Assembly (NCBI GenBank): GCA_022592435.1 | Contig: JABYQS010000065.1 | Span: 1 to 64,000 of the forward strand | Reading direction: 5' to 3' | DNA length: 64,000 nt | From: Cerioporus squamosus | Lineage: Eukaryota; Basidiomycota; Agaricomycetes; Polyporales; Polyporaceae | Shown here: in pieces, positions 25,778 to 36,523 of the stretch | Layout: every line of letters starts with the position of its first letter | How positions within the stretch are numbered: position 1 is the stretch's first letter | Position numbers and translations under genes: made by a program | Notes under the pieces: generated by a model | Seen by the model: only the letters and a program-made list of their open reading frames with translations | What the model was told of the DNA's origin: nothing | The model's database searches: none

Positions 25778-26422
25778 ATGGTGCGTACCCATACTTGCAC
25801 CTGTTCGTATCAGGACTCACTCGTGGACGCAGTCGAAAGATAACTCGAACGAGCACGACGAACATGCGCAGCTGCCGCCGCATGCGCCGCCTCCTTCATA
25901 CGAGGCAGTAGTGAGCAATGGTGGAAACAGTGCGTACAGTACCGTCTTCACGTCTCCCTGCAGGCATCTAACTCGACAATCGACAGTCTCTGGACAGTAT
26001 GTCCCAGATAGTGCCACCAAAGGTCAGGACGTCAAGGTCCCTACCCTCCCCACATCCGATACATACCAGGTCGCGGGCCCGCCTCCCTCACAAGCGGGGC
26101 AGCCTCCCGCCACGGTCGTGTACAACTACGTGAACCCCGTGACGGGCGAGCGCATAGTGTCCCTCCTCCCCCCAGACCACCCGCAGATGCTCTGCTTGCA
26201 GCAGGGCGGGCACGTAACGGAAACGAAGTTCGGCATCCTTGGTGAGTCCCACGCCCATCCTTCTATGCTGCGCACGAAGACTGGTGCTGACGGCTGGATG
26301 TGTGCCTGATAGGTATACTGGCTGCGATCATTTGGTTCCCGCTTGGCGTCGGACTGTGCTTGCTGGACCGGAAGGTCTACTGCAAGCGGTGCGGCGCCAT
26401 CCTTGACGAGGGCATGTGCTGA
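25778..26422 (+). CDS. LITAF/BRI3-like small membrane protein
   Basis: The proposed start is the ATG at 25778-25780, directly followed by an intron (25781-25832); exons 25833-26241 and 26313-26422 follow in phase, giving 173 residues. The N-terminal part is Pro/Ser-rich with a PPSYEAV motif, like the WW/ESCRT-binding PPxY regions of LITAF proteins. The C-terminal part has a hydrophobic segment (GILAAIIWFPLGVGLCLL) followed by a zinc knuckle, CKRCG. In LITAF/BRI3 proteins two CxxC knuckles flank such a segment and anchor it on endosomal membranes. Here the first knuckle is not CxxC; a Cys and a His (LCLQQGGH) occupy the place. Whether 25913-25967 is also an intron is unclear. Confidence 0.7.
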
Positions 26423-26659
26423 GGATTGCACTACTCGCATAACTTCGCCACACCGGACTTATATCCCCGAACATGTCCCTGTAATGACGGACTTCATCGA
26501 TTTCATGACCTTGTATATTGCCTACAGTTCACGCACCTGGAATACATGTACCATCACTTGTACCATATTCTCCAGTAATCCAAGCTTGGCAACTCGGAGG
26601 CTCTTGCAGAACTTGCGATGTGAGCGGTAAGACCTAAGACCATACCTCATCTGTCCTCC

Positions 26660-27500
26660 TTAGGCTGAGGAGGCCTCTCCCTCACTAGTCCTCGGCACCC
26701 CCATTCCGAGCCACTCCTCCAATAGACCGATCGTTCCAGAGAACAAATTCTCCGGCATATCAAAGTTCTCCTGGCTATCCTTCACGGCCTCCAGCAGCTC
26801 CTCGCGCAAATTCTTCAGCCACTTTTTGTTGGACGCCTCCTTGTCGCCTTCCTCGCGCATCCGTTTGAGCAAGGCCACCATCAACCCGTCCGTCGCCTCG
26901 TCAAACTCCGCTCTCTCCTCCACCCCATCGTCAACGTTCTCCAGATCTGGGATGCTGTCGCCGTGGATATCGCGAAGAAGCGCGAGTGCGTCCCTCGCCG
27001 CGCCCGGGACCGGCATGCGCGCGACGCCCACGACGTCGCGCAAGAACGGCGCGCACGCCTTCACGTAGTGTCCGCTGCAGGTCATTTTCTTCGCCCTGTG
27101 ATCTTCCGGTTCGCGCATGTGCGCTGTCGCGCGGTCCACGCGAGCGCGGATGGAGGAGATGGAGGCAGGGAACGCTTCCGCGAGGAGTGCGTGGATGTGC
27201 GCGGTGACGCCTGGACGGAGATCCGGGTCGTCGAGGAGCTTCTTGAGGAGCTTTTTTGAGGCATCAGGGGTGAAAGAGGCCAGCAGGTCAGACACCTCGG
27301 TGAGCGGGGCCGTCAGGTCATCTAAGTGCGATTAATGGTGAGTTCCTCGTCTACTGAGAGCATCGTGAAACGTCATGAATCGAGTAAGTACCTGCAGTCG
27401 GGAGGTTTAGTGACGGTTTTTGGTAACATTGGAGGCGACGGAGGCGTTTCGATGGCAGCGAACGATAGCTGCCCGCACTCCGTTTACTGGGGGAGCTCAT
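26660..27500 (-). CDS. Unknown helical nuclear-type protein, 256 aa
   Basis: Two exons, 27392-27500 and 26660-27321, joined in phase 1. Exon 1 encodes a basic Ser-rich N terminus with KRLRR, a probable nuclear localisation signal. Exon 2 is almost wholly alpha-helical and charged (SDLLASFTPDASKKLLKKLL, then HIHALLAEAFP and ARVDRATAHM). The plan of a basic N terminus plus helical bundle recalls Cut8/Sts1 proteasome-tethering factors, but I cannot support that by motif and offer it only as a hypothesis. Its upstream region and exon 1 exist as a second, inverted and truncated copy at 18.1-18.9 kb. It converges on the LITAF-like gene. Confidence 0.7.
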
Positions 27501-27975
27501 GGCAAGGTTAATGTGGTCAGGTACTAAGTAGTAGAGGCGAACTTGGCCAGCGGAGGCCAGCGGACATGCTCTCGATCGGGGTGCTGGATCTCGCTTCGTC
27601 AAACGAAATCCCGATCCAACAACGGTTGTCGTCCTCCCTCGTTTTGCAACGTCCACGCCCCAAGTTCCAACTCACCTTGCAGTCAAACAGTCCATATGTA
27701 GGATAGCATGCCTTGCACTGCGTGAAAATCTCGCCAAAGAAGGAGCCATCCCGGATGATCAGGATGCACCGGGCGCGCAGAATCCACATATTCCCAGCGC
27801 GCCCGGTAGTACATGCTTGCATGTAAGTGGCTTATCTACCTTCCCTCGACCCTACGGCCCTCACCAGTACTTACGTCGTCTGCACACACAGATGCACTCA
27901 TGACGTACCGGGCGCACCACTAGACTTCCTCTCTGCCGCGTGCCTCGGTGCCAGTGCACTCGATCGACAGCCCCT
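27392..27975 (-). repeat. Parent copy of inverted duplication (promoter plus exon 1)
   Basis: The reverse complement of this segment aligns with 18110-18925. Here the sequence runs uninterrupted across the MITE A site (CCGTTGTTGGATCGGG read on the minus strand), and exon 1 continues into a complete gene. Confidence 0.8.
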
Positions 27976-28046
27976 GCCCAATCCGAGGCGAGATAAAAAC
28001 CGAAACGTCTACTCGGAGCACTATCACAACAACGCGGCACGTGAGC

Positions 28047-29661
28047 TCATTCGTAGACATAACACAGATATCCGCCCGTCGTGTTCATGACGTCCCGAAT
28101 GGCGATCTCGGGGAACATGCCGTCCGCCGGTATAGTCGAGTCGAGCTGATCCAGGAGGCCATAAGCATCTTTCTGATGACTGACCGGGCCAAAGGGCGAG
28201 GGGAGGGGTGAGAGGCACTCACGGAGAGATCTGGGGCCATGCCGTTGGGCCAGTCGTGCAGCGCCTGGATGGACGTGAGGTTCTGCACGGAGCCGCCCTT
28301 GTATGCCCAGAAGTTCGCGGCGTCGGCGCGCTGCCAGTCGTACCAGACCTTGTCGACCATCTGGAGGAGCACGACAATTTAGTCTTAACCGGCGGGGCAC
28401 CTCACACGACAAACACGGAAATGACTCACAGCGTGGTGGAAGAAGAACATGGGTTCTGTGTGCGCGCATGCGTGTGGGTCAGCTGAGCGTTCGTCGTAGG
28501 CCTACGGTCGAAGGGACAGAACGTACCGTTCGCCGAGAAGGTGGGCTGGGGAATGCAAGGTTGAGGGGCGTTCGAGGGGCAGTAGCCCGAGAGGTCGCTG
28601 TGGGGTGGTCAGAAGGAAGACGGGGTTGGCATGTGCAGCCACACTTACCCTCCGAGGATGAAGTGCACGCTGGCATGCGGTCCCTATAGCTAATTATGAG
28701 CCTAAGTCCACATCTACAACCTCAACTCGGCATCCCCAGAAACGCACCTCAGGCCGCTCCATGTAAGCCTGGAACCCCACGAAGTCGCCGGGAGTCCAGG
28801 TCACGAGCTTGCGCACCTCCGCGGGAGTGAATGTCTCGTTCGCGTACTGCGAGAGGTTCGTGAACATCGGGACGGACGCGAAAGGGAGGAACGGCTGCAG
28901 GGTAAAGTTGCGGCGGAGGATGTGCGGGACCGGGTACGCGAGCTCGAGGTGGCGGAAGCCGCCGTCCTGCACCTGGATGTCCTTCGCCGGGTCGCCCCAC
29001 CCGCCGAGGCCGCTGATGGGGTCGGACTCCTTGAAGAGCGGGCTGTTGCGGACGTCGTGGGCATCTGCGGCACGCACGCCGATGGTTAGCGATTGTCGAT
29101 GAAGGAGAAGGGGAAGGGGGAAGGGGATAACGGTACTGTCACTGACCGATTGACCAGTCCCAGTAGGGGAACGCGCCGGTGTAACCGCAGCGCTCCTTCA
29201 TGGAGGTCTCTACGGCTTGGACGTAGAAACGGTGGAAGGGGTAGAAGAGGCCGGTGTTGTGTATCTGCGCAGTTCGAGTAAGCCTCGAGGTGGGTCAGTA
29301 TCGGTTGAGTCCACTCGCCTTGGTGTTGAGGTCCATGTGGACGTAGACCAGGTCATCCCAGTAACTGCCCGAGGTGTTCACCGGCGGGATGTTAGATACG
29401 GAAGGGTCTACGGTGGGGGTAAGAGAGTCGTCGTGTGGAAGGTTGGCGAGACACTTGGAGTACCTGGTCAGCGGCTGCGTTGAGCTTTAGGATCAGCAAA
29501 TGACTTACGTTGATCGCAGAAACCCATTGCGCACGTTCAAGCACAGAGAGCTTGCGCCATTCTCGCCTGACGGATGGATGTGTGCATGTAGCAGCGTGTG
29601 CCCCGAGGGAAGAGAGGCCCAGCAAGAAGGCGCTAGCGATGATTGACGATAGGAGACGCAT
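28047..29661 (-). CDS. Secreted short-form tyrosinase (type 3 copper protein)
   Basis: Nine exons: 29509-29661, 29319-29453, 29147-29264, 28748-29064, 28649-28683, 28527-28597, 28430-28455, 28223-28360 and 28047-28172, giving 372 residues. A signal peptide (MRLLSSIIASAFLLGLSSLG) precedes CTHPSVRREWR. All six copper histidines are present: VYVHM, IHNTG and PFHRF for CuA, then PHASVH and FFHHAMVDKVW for CuB. The CGYTGAFPYWDW motif is typical of fungal tyrosinase/catechol-oxidase proteins. The usual C-terminal activation domain is missing, as in secreted short tyrosinases. Such enzymes oxidise phenols to quinones outside the cell. The second intron begins GCGAGT, a GC-AG intron. A TATAAG lies about 70 bases upstream of the start. 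Confidence 0.92.
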
Positions 29662-29727
29662 GGTCGCAAATCTCTGTGGTAGGTTCGGATTGCACCGTCG
29701 GTGGGTATGCGGACTGATCCTGCAGAC

Positions 29728-29733
29728 CTTATA
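29728..29733 (-). promoter_or_regulatory. TATA box candidate for tyrosinase gene
   Basis: TATAAG on the minus strand lies about 70 bases upstream of the tyrosinase ATG, a plausible core-promoter distance. Confidence 0.45.
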
Positions 29734-31736
29734 CTCCAGGAGCGTCTCCGGTTTGAATCGGGGAGATGCGCTCAGGACAAGCTCATGTCAAAACTATGTC
29801 ATGGGACATCCTTGAGGTCGCACAGCGTACTTCAATTCACGCGACGCTCGCGCAACTTGGGGCGCGATGTACGGTAGCAATGGACGTAAGTGCGCACGCC
29901 GGCCAGCCATTGGTGCGCTGAATGCTCTCCGACTATCAGAGAAGAGGGGTTGCGGTTGGATGTCCCCACGAGAAGCTCTTCAAGATGATAACGAGTTCTG
30001 CACCTGATACGTCCTCGCATCCCGACGCATCACTTTCATCAGTACAATTGCCAGTGCGGCCAGAATGCTCGTTTACTCACCAGTTAGCGAGCATTCAGGT
30101 TCCCCAATTTGCCTTCCGGTATCTGTTGGGTATCTGTATGCCCGGTGGAGCCAGGTCTCGCCATTGAGGCTCCGAGGAAGACACGAGGAGTCGTCCTCAA
30201 CTCATCGAAGGTTGGACAGAATGGTCAGTGTCTTGTTCCTGCCAATTGACCGATGCTGCCACATTCGGAGTTCCGGAAGCGATGCATAGCTCGCATCCAG
30301 TAGAACACAAGGTTCGCGGAGTATGGATGAGCGTCGGCATGACCCGTATCGAAGCTGTTCCGATTCGCAAATTGAACAATCCCGACTAGAAGCGCAAGCA
30401 AACGTACGTTGTCCGACCCTCGGCCGCACGATAACTGGTCTAGGGCCAGGTATGTCGTGTAAGTTGCCGGAATCCGACGGGACTAGGGGCTGCTCACGCG
30501 TGTTCGGGACCGAGGATCGTGGCGACACGGTGCGCTGTTCCCTACGTCAGTCTCATTGCTGAGCTGTTCAGGACAAGAGCTGCATACCTTCTGCTTCACT
30601 TGGCCTCGTGCGGGCTTCGGGAGCGTGGGTCTCAACCAGACGGACACAGAAGCAACCGTGGCAGTATGACACTTGCTGTGCCCACGCCGATGTTCACCTG
30701 ATAGCCTCCGACGGTCGTCATCAATAGCCCGACTCGCTGCGTATCACTAGTGGCATTTTGGTGGCACCCGCGCTGGAGCGTCCTTCAAGCTAGCAAACAG
30801 ACTTGATGTTTTAGACGATCGATACTAGACGCTACCGTGAGTGCTCCATCCATTCACCCAGTGTAGTACGTACGTGTGTCTGCGCTGAAGGCCCGACATG
30901 GTGGTTGTGGAGGAAGGAGTGATAGGCGCTTATGCACGGATGGACATTCAACTTGAACCCATTAGCATGCGTGAAGACAACCTCTTTCCCGCTGCCTTCC
31001 CTCACGCTAAGACGGGCTCAGCCGCATAGCGCACTTGTCGCCGCTTCAAACTCAGGGAGGGGAAGATGCAGCTAAAATGCACTCGCAAAAGGATCGTGAA
31101 GCCACACCCCACCCACAACCGAGCTCATCGCTCGCGGGATGCAACGTGCAACAACTTGCCTTTGTTGAACAAAGTTTCGATCGACTGTTGGCTATACGGC
31201 TTTCAGCAGTCTATACGTAGTCGGCATATGTACACTCAAAATAAACAGCGCTCTCACCTTGGATCTTTATGCCATTCGTGCTCGGTTTCACTGCAAGCTG
31301 CTGGTTCGTCTTCGATGTTCTGGCTATCCAACAGTCGTATGGCCAGGCGAATAATCCGCATAGGGAGGCACTTTGGAGGTCTGAGGAGAACGCCTAGAAG
31401 TCCAGAGATTCAGCACAACATTGTCTCGATACCGTCGATACCAGCATGGCTGGAGTGCGTGAAGACACCAGAATCGCCTGCGTGATTGAAGGATGGAAGC
31501 ACGCACAAGGTGTTTTACTCCCGGCCTCAACAAACTTGCAATAGGAGCCAGGGTCGCATTTCCTCACCACAAAGCGGACGGCTGACGTTCTGCGGCAGCC
31601 CCGGTACACAGAAGATATGTGGAAAGGATAGACAATTGATAAGATGACACAAATAGAGCTACAGAGCACTGCTTAACAACATCAGCAATTACGGTACAGT
31701 AAGACAACCGCAGGGAGGCACTGACATAACCAACGA
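29734..31736. other. 2-kb intergenic region, possible decayed membrane gene
   Basis: On the minus strand between about 30200 and 30720 several hydrophobic stretches can be read (for example YQVNIGVGTASVILPRLLL and VRLLALLVGIVQFA) but in different frames with stops between, so at most a relic is present. Nothing else was supported. Confidence 0.35.
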
Positions 31737-32666
31737 TCACTTCTGCTTCTGCTCGAGCCGCGAGCGCACGACAGCCTCTGCACGATCCCAAACACACTCC
31801 CCACCTCGCTTCGCCTCCTCCCACTGCCGCGCCGCCGACTGTGGCGCCAGCTCAGCGACGATACGATGCGCGGGTCCGCCAGCAGACACAGCGGCATCGT
31901 TCAGAGCGTTCACAGCCCCACCAAAGAACGCCGCGTCCTTCTTCGCCCCGACGATCTGGATGAGGACGAGCTGCAGCGCGGGCAGCCCGTCCTCGTTGGT
32001 CGGAGACTGGAACAGCCGTGCAAGGTGCGGGATGATAGTGGTGGGTGACGTAGATCCCGATGGGCGGTAGACGACCGCGAGGTGCGTGAGGGCAGGGAGC
32101 GCCTGGAGACGCGCCCAACCAGACTCCGGTCCCGCTCCATCGGAGAACCCGAAGGGACAGTCAGGCCGACTGCTGTCGAAGGATGTCAGATGTATGCGCA
32201 GGTGCGTGACGGTTGGCCCGACCAGAGACGCGTCCCACCCGTCGCGGCATGCGACCCCGAGGAGGTGCTGCTCGCGGGGCTGGGTGAGGGATTGCAGGGC
32301 GGCGACGCCTTGAGACTGTTTGTACGATGGCAGCGAGAAGCCGCACGCGAGGCTCCGCACGCCTGCGCATGCGGTGAGCACCCTGTCGATGCTCTGCACG
32401 GGTCCGACGGTGAAGATGCCGAGGTTGTGTATGCGCGTGCGGACGAATTCGGTGGGCTTGTTCGCGATTGCGGTGAGGAATGCGCGCAGCGAGCGGGCGG
32501 AGGAGAGGACGACGGTGTTGTAGAGGATGGGGTCCGTCCAGTGTCGTACCGCAGACGATACGAGTGTGAGGTTGCGCGCGGTGGCGCGGTCGGAGTGAGC
32601 CGCGTGCTCGAGGATATCCCGGACGAGTTCGACGGGTAGGTTTGAGAATACAAACGGCGTTGACAT
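31737..32666 (-). CDS. Single-exon F-box-like protein, 309 aa
   Basis: An uninterrupted frame starts at the ATG at 32664-32666 and opens MSTPFVFSNLPVELVRDILE, an F-box-like N terminus (LPVELVRDIL) that would bind Skp1. The following NLTLVSSAVRHWTDPILY is the classic linker of basidiomycete F-box proteins. The rest is leucine-rich without a named domain and ends with a charged Lys/Gln tail. The lack of introns sets it apart from neighbouring genes. Substrate unknown. Confidence 0.8.
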   Translation of the reverse strand: MSTPFVFSNLPVELVRDILEHAAHSDRATARNLTLVSSAVRHWTDPILYNTVVLSSARSLRAFLTAIANKPTEFVRTRIHNLGIFTVGPVQSIDRVLTACAGVRSLACGFSLPSYKQSQGVAALQSLTQPREQHLLGVACRDGWDASLVGPTVTHLRIHLTSFDSSRPDCPFGFSDGAGPESGWARLQALPALTHLAVVYRPSGSTSPTTIIPHLARLFQSPTNEDGLPALQLVLIQIVGAKKDAAFFGGAVNALNDAAVSAGGPAHRIVAELAPQSAARQWEEAKRGGECVWDRAEAVVRSRLEQKQK

Positions 32667-33552
32667 CGTGGACTCGTACGTGGGTGAATGTGGAGAGTAG
32701 CGGTGTCTTGACCAGGTATCGAGGTCTAGTGGGTATAAGACGCAATGGAGGTTCAGGGTATACCGGACGTCGAGTCTCGACAAACGTGCTGGGCGGAGAT
32801 CAATGCAACGAGGAGAGAACAAAGACGCACCGAGGTGAGGGGCCGTACTTGTATCCTCCGGTGTGGTGGCACCATCGTCAAGCGCACCGTGTGGCAGCGG
32901 GTGGAGTGGCCTGCACACAGTTTTGGGGTCCTCGGCAGGACACAGGAAGCGTTCGCATTCGGATAGATAAAGTTTGCGTCTCTGCGCGCTGTATGCGCCG
33001 CACGACATTTGCGGACTTCGAGATGGGCCCCCGAGCACGAGCGCGACGACGGCAGACGGCAGACAGCGAGAAGAGATGCTAGGACGACGTCAAGCGACAA
33101 AAAGCCGACGTCGAGGCCATGGGCAACGTCGAGAGCAGCGTCGTCCAAGCCGCCCGCGATGACGTCGCTCCGTGCTGACTCAGCTCCACCCGCTGAATTT
33201 CGAGCATTGAATGCTCGGAAAGGAAGGTAACCACAACAGATCTCAGGCGAAATCACTCCCCCGTTTCTCTGCAGCAGCTCGGCCGTCAAAGAAGGTACGG
33301 CGGACGACGCGATGCTGGGAAACACGAGCTCCGAGGCCGGGGGTCACGCCGCCTGCGCATGCAGACAACGCGCGAACGTCGGAATATGAACGAAAAGACG
33401 ACATGACGACGTTTTTGCCATTGTTACAAGCAGTATTACACTCGCCCTTAACGGCGGGACATATGGATACACCAATAACGATACGCCGTGCCCCTGGTTG
33501 TTGGCAGCGCCCTGATCGTCGTTCCACGTCCTGCAATCCGCCCACGCGATAC
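32667..33552. other. Intergenic, no gene supported
   Basis: Upstream region of the F-box gene and 3-prime side of the GLTSCR1-domain gene. Long frames exist on both strands but none carries recognisable protein features. Confidence 0.5.
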
Positions 33553-35382
33553 TCACGACGCGGAGATGGGGGATGGAGAAGCAGACTCGGAAGAAGTCGA
33601 CGGAGTCGAAGCAGCGGCAGCGGTAGCTAGAGCTGAAGAAGTCGCGGCAGGACCCGTCGTAGGAGGTGATGCAGCAGCGCCATTAGAGCCATTCGCACTC
33701 GCTGACGTCGCAGCATTCGTGCTAGTGGACCCGTCGACGTTGACGCCCCTTGACGTCAACGCGTTCAGAATCAACACCAGACCGCTCATCTGCGCAGACT
33801 GCAACAGCGAGAGGTTGATCTCGAGGCTGAGCATGCTCCCGTTCGTCGACCGGATTACCGCTGGGGGCTGTGGCTGGCCGGCAGGCGGTAGCGAGGCAGC
33901 AGCGACGGGGACGATCCCCAGAGCCGCGAGCGCAGGAAGGGAGTTCACCGGGAGCTGCACAGGGATCGCCGTGTTGCTGATTGCGGAAGCGGGGGAGGCC
34001 TGGGCCTGCTGCACCTGGGCAGAAGCAGCGGATGTAGGCGTGCTGAAGCGTAACCCGCGGGCGGATTGTAAGTTGTGGTGGGTGTAGCTGGCGTTTGGGG
34101 GACACTGCCGTACGGTGCGGTTGTGGTTGGAGTATAGGAGCTATACGCATGGGGGTTGTACGAGTACTGCGTCGATGGGTACTGCGAGTACGAATACGAG
34201 TATGGTGGTCGGTAAGGAGGCATGAAGGTCGCTGTCGTCGGTGTGGAGGTAGCCGAGGACGAATAGTAGCTAGATGCATTACTAGTCCGCACAGTCGGCG
34301 TCGGTTTCGGGGCAGGGGTGGATGGTGGCGGGGCGGCTGCACGCTTTTCGCGCTCGATTTTGTCAAGTTCAGCTCGTGCTGCCTTCAGCTCTGCGTTCAG
34401 GGCGGCCGTTTCTGCTCGCTCCGCCTCCAGGACGGCTTGCGCGAGGACATAACCCTGATCGTCTGGGAAGCCCTCTGATAACGGACATGAACACCACGGC
34501 GAGGCTGCGAAGAACGTCGTACGCACCTTGCCGGTATTGACTCGCGCCTTCGTGAAACGTCGTTCGAGAGCTCTCTTCCGTTTCCAGCAATCGAGCGCAA
34601 ATTTCGTATCTGACGTTTAAGTGTTATGATGCTCCGGAGCATAGCACATACAATGGATGAGACATACCAGCGATTTCCTCCCTAAGCAGATCTTCTTCAG
34701 TGGCCTTTCGTTTGCCCTTGCGAGAAGGGAGCGGAGTCCCGTGCTGGATGAGGATGTCCAGGTCTTCCTTGGGCTGCTGGAAGACATGATACGGCAGCAA
34801 GCGATTCACGACATCGAGCTCGTCAGTGAACGGGTTGTCCACGTCAGGATAGAGAGCAGCGCGCTGATCCTCCACAAGCCTAGCGGCTATCCTACATCAC
34901 AGCGAGGGAAAAAAAGCGTTCAGCCTCGCACCGAGACCCATGGCCGACACAATCGCACACGCGCACCTAGAAGCAGTCTGCACCATCGCATCCAGTTCAT
35001 CTTCGCTCCGCCCATGCCTCTTGCCAAGTGCGATCGTCCGCGTCTTGACCGCGTCCAGATCAGCCACCACGCCCTCCTTCGTGTCCCGCGGCTCCTCCTT
35101 CACCGGCCTCGTCTCGCCACTGATTCCGTTCACCACAGAGCCATTCACGCTCCCTGCCGGGTCCACGCTGATCTCCCTCGCATCCGTCGCGGCCGAAACC
35201 GATCGCACAACCGGGGTAGGGGGTGCAGTGGTCGGCGCTGTGGTCAGGACGGGCGTCGCGGGATAGGAGTAATCGGGGGCATCCTGGATGCGCCGGAGCG
35301 TCGTGGAGACCGCAGGAGACTGTCTGGAGGCGGCAGGAAAGGAGGAATACGCATGCGAGCTGGGACCTGCGATGCTCGACAT
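33553..35382 (-). CDS. GLTSCR1-domain protein, putative chromatin-remodeller subunit
   Basis: Four exons: 34967-35382, 34668-34891, 34527-34609 and 33553-34472. After a Ser/Pro-rich N terminus, residues about 120-190 give the GLTSCR1 domain: ARLVEDQRAALYPDVDNPF followed by VVNRLLPYHVFQQP. In animals this domain is in GLTSCR1/BICRA, a core subunit of the non-canonical BAF complex that contacts BRD9. A basic KGKRKATEEDLLREEIA segment, a coiled coil (AERAETAALNAELKAARAEL) and a Tyr/Pro/Ser-rich low-complexity region follow, then a hydrophobic Ala/Pro-rich C terminus. Near 34058-34064 the frame shifts by one base in a C-run, between TYNPP and FSTPTSAAS; a phase-0 intron with a weak GTCCCC donor is an alternative. 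Confidence 0.78.
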
Positions 35383-36149
35383 CCTGCCCTCAGCGGTTTT
35401 GTTTGTTTTGTCGCGTTGACGCTGTCACGCTTGCCTTCGCAGGGCGTGACGGGGTGGCGTGACCGATTGCACCGTCACGCGGAAATCTCACGCAGGGGTT
35501 TAGGGCCGGCCCGGAACATCCGGGCTGCTGGAATATGTAATGGCAGGAAGGGAACCCGGGGCAGAGGTTTTGTTCGGCATTGTGACAGCTCAGTAGGCTC
35601 TGTCGCGCGTGCAATGCAGAGCGCGAGTGGTCCTGGGCCGGCGGTGTGGCACTTGGTATGAACGGCGGTGGCTGAAGCTCCGTGCTTCTGCAATATGCAG
35701 TTCAACCGCTGGTACTGTTGCATAGCACCCGGCGTGCACAATACAGATGTCCTTGCAAGGTTACAGTTCAATCTACAGAGCTCCACGACGGAAGTTCACG
35801 GCTTGCTCGGAGGTTGCGGTTCTGAGGCGAGGTCGTGGAGTCCGAGGCGCGCCATGGGAAGCTACTTGCTCTACAGTAAGTTTAGTCGAGCAACCTGCAC
35901 ATTCGTCAAAGGATTTCCCGCAGTTCGAAGCTGACTTAAAGACGTCGGTCTTGAGCTTAAGCTTCGCCAGTCGCCTATGATGTCAGCCAAGGGAATAGTC
36001 CAATGGCGAACCCTGGAATATGTCGAGGTGCGCAAGGGTGCGCATACCGGTGTTCTCTTAATCCCCGCTGTAGTCGGGCTTCTGTGCGGGGGCCGTCTGT
36101 TGTCGAGATGCTGGTATGCGCATGAAACGTGCCGGGGTCGAGAGGTGAC
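35383..36149. other. Intergenic, no gene supported
   Basis: Promoter side of the GLTSCR1-domain gene and upstream region of the small gene at 36150. A further upstream exon of that gene may lie near 36004-36110 but phases did not agree. Confidence 0.4.
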
Positions 36150-36506
36150 ATGGACAGATCCACGAGGTGCATTACCAGTAAGTTTTGCCAAGGTATCGGC
36201 TGCACTGTGTGCTGCAGGAAGGGCGAGCTGCGAAAGGACATACGATGATCAGACCGGTGTTCATCGAGGACGTTCAGAGAGCAGCAGCTGCAAGACTTAC
36301 ATAGACGGTTAGTCGCGAAGGATACTTGCCGGGAGTACTTCCGGTGCGCCTGGGCCCTGCAAAACAGACTCACGGATACACTCACGGACTATCCTTTGCC
36401 AGTAGACGGCATGTTTGATGATGACGATGTACAGCTGGGCAGGTACCGCCCCGTCCCTGATTGCTCCAAGATTACAACAGTATATCGCTACATAGAAACT
36501 TACTGA
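36150..36506 (+). CDS. Small uncharacterised protein, about 85 aa
   Basis: The final exon (about 36280-36506) reads cleanly as a charged, helical protein with LHRRLVAKDTCREYFRCAW then ALQNRLTDTLTDYPLPVDG and FDDDDVQLGRYRPVPD. A first exon at 36150-36177 with a GTAAGT donor can be joined through a CAGAG acceptor, giving MDRSTRCITK at the start. Codon use and composition look real but no family is recognised. Its stop is 17 bases from the stop of the convergent APC8 gene. Confidence 0.45.
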
Positions 36507-36523
36507 ATTCCATCCCGGGGTAG

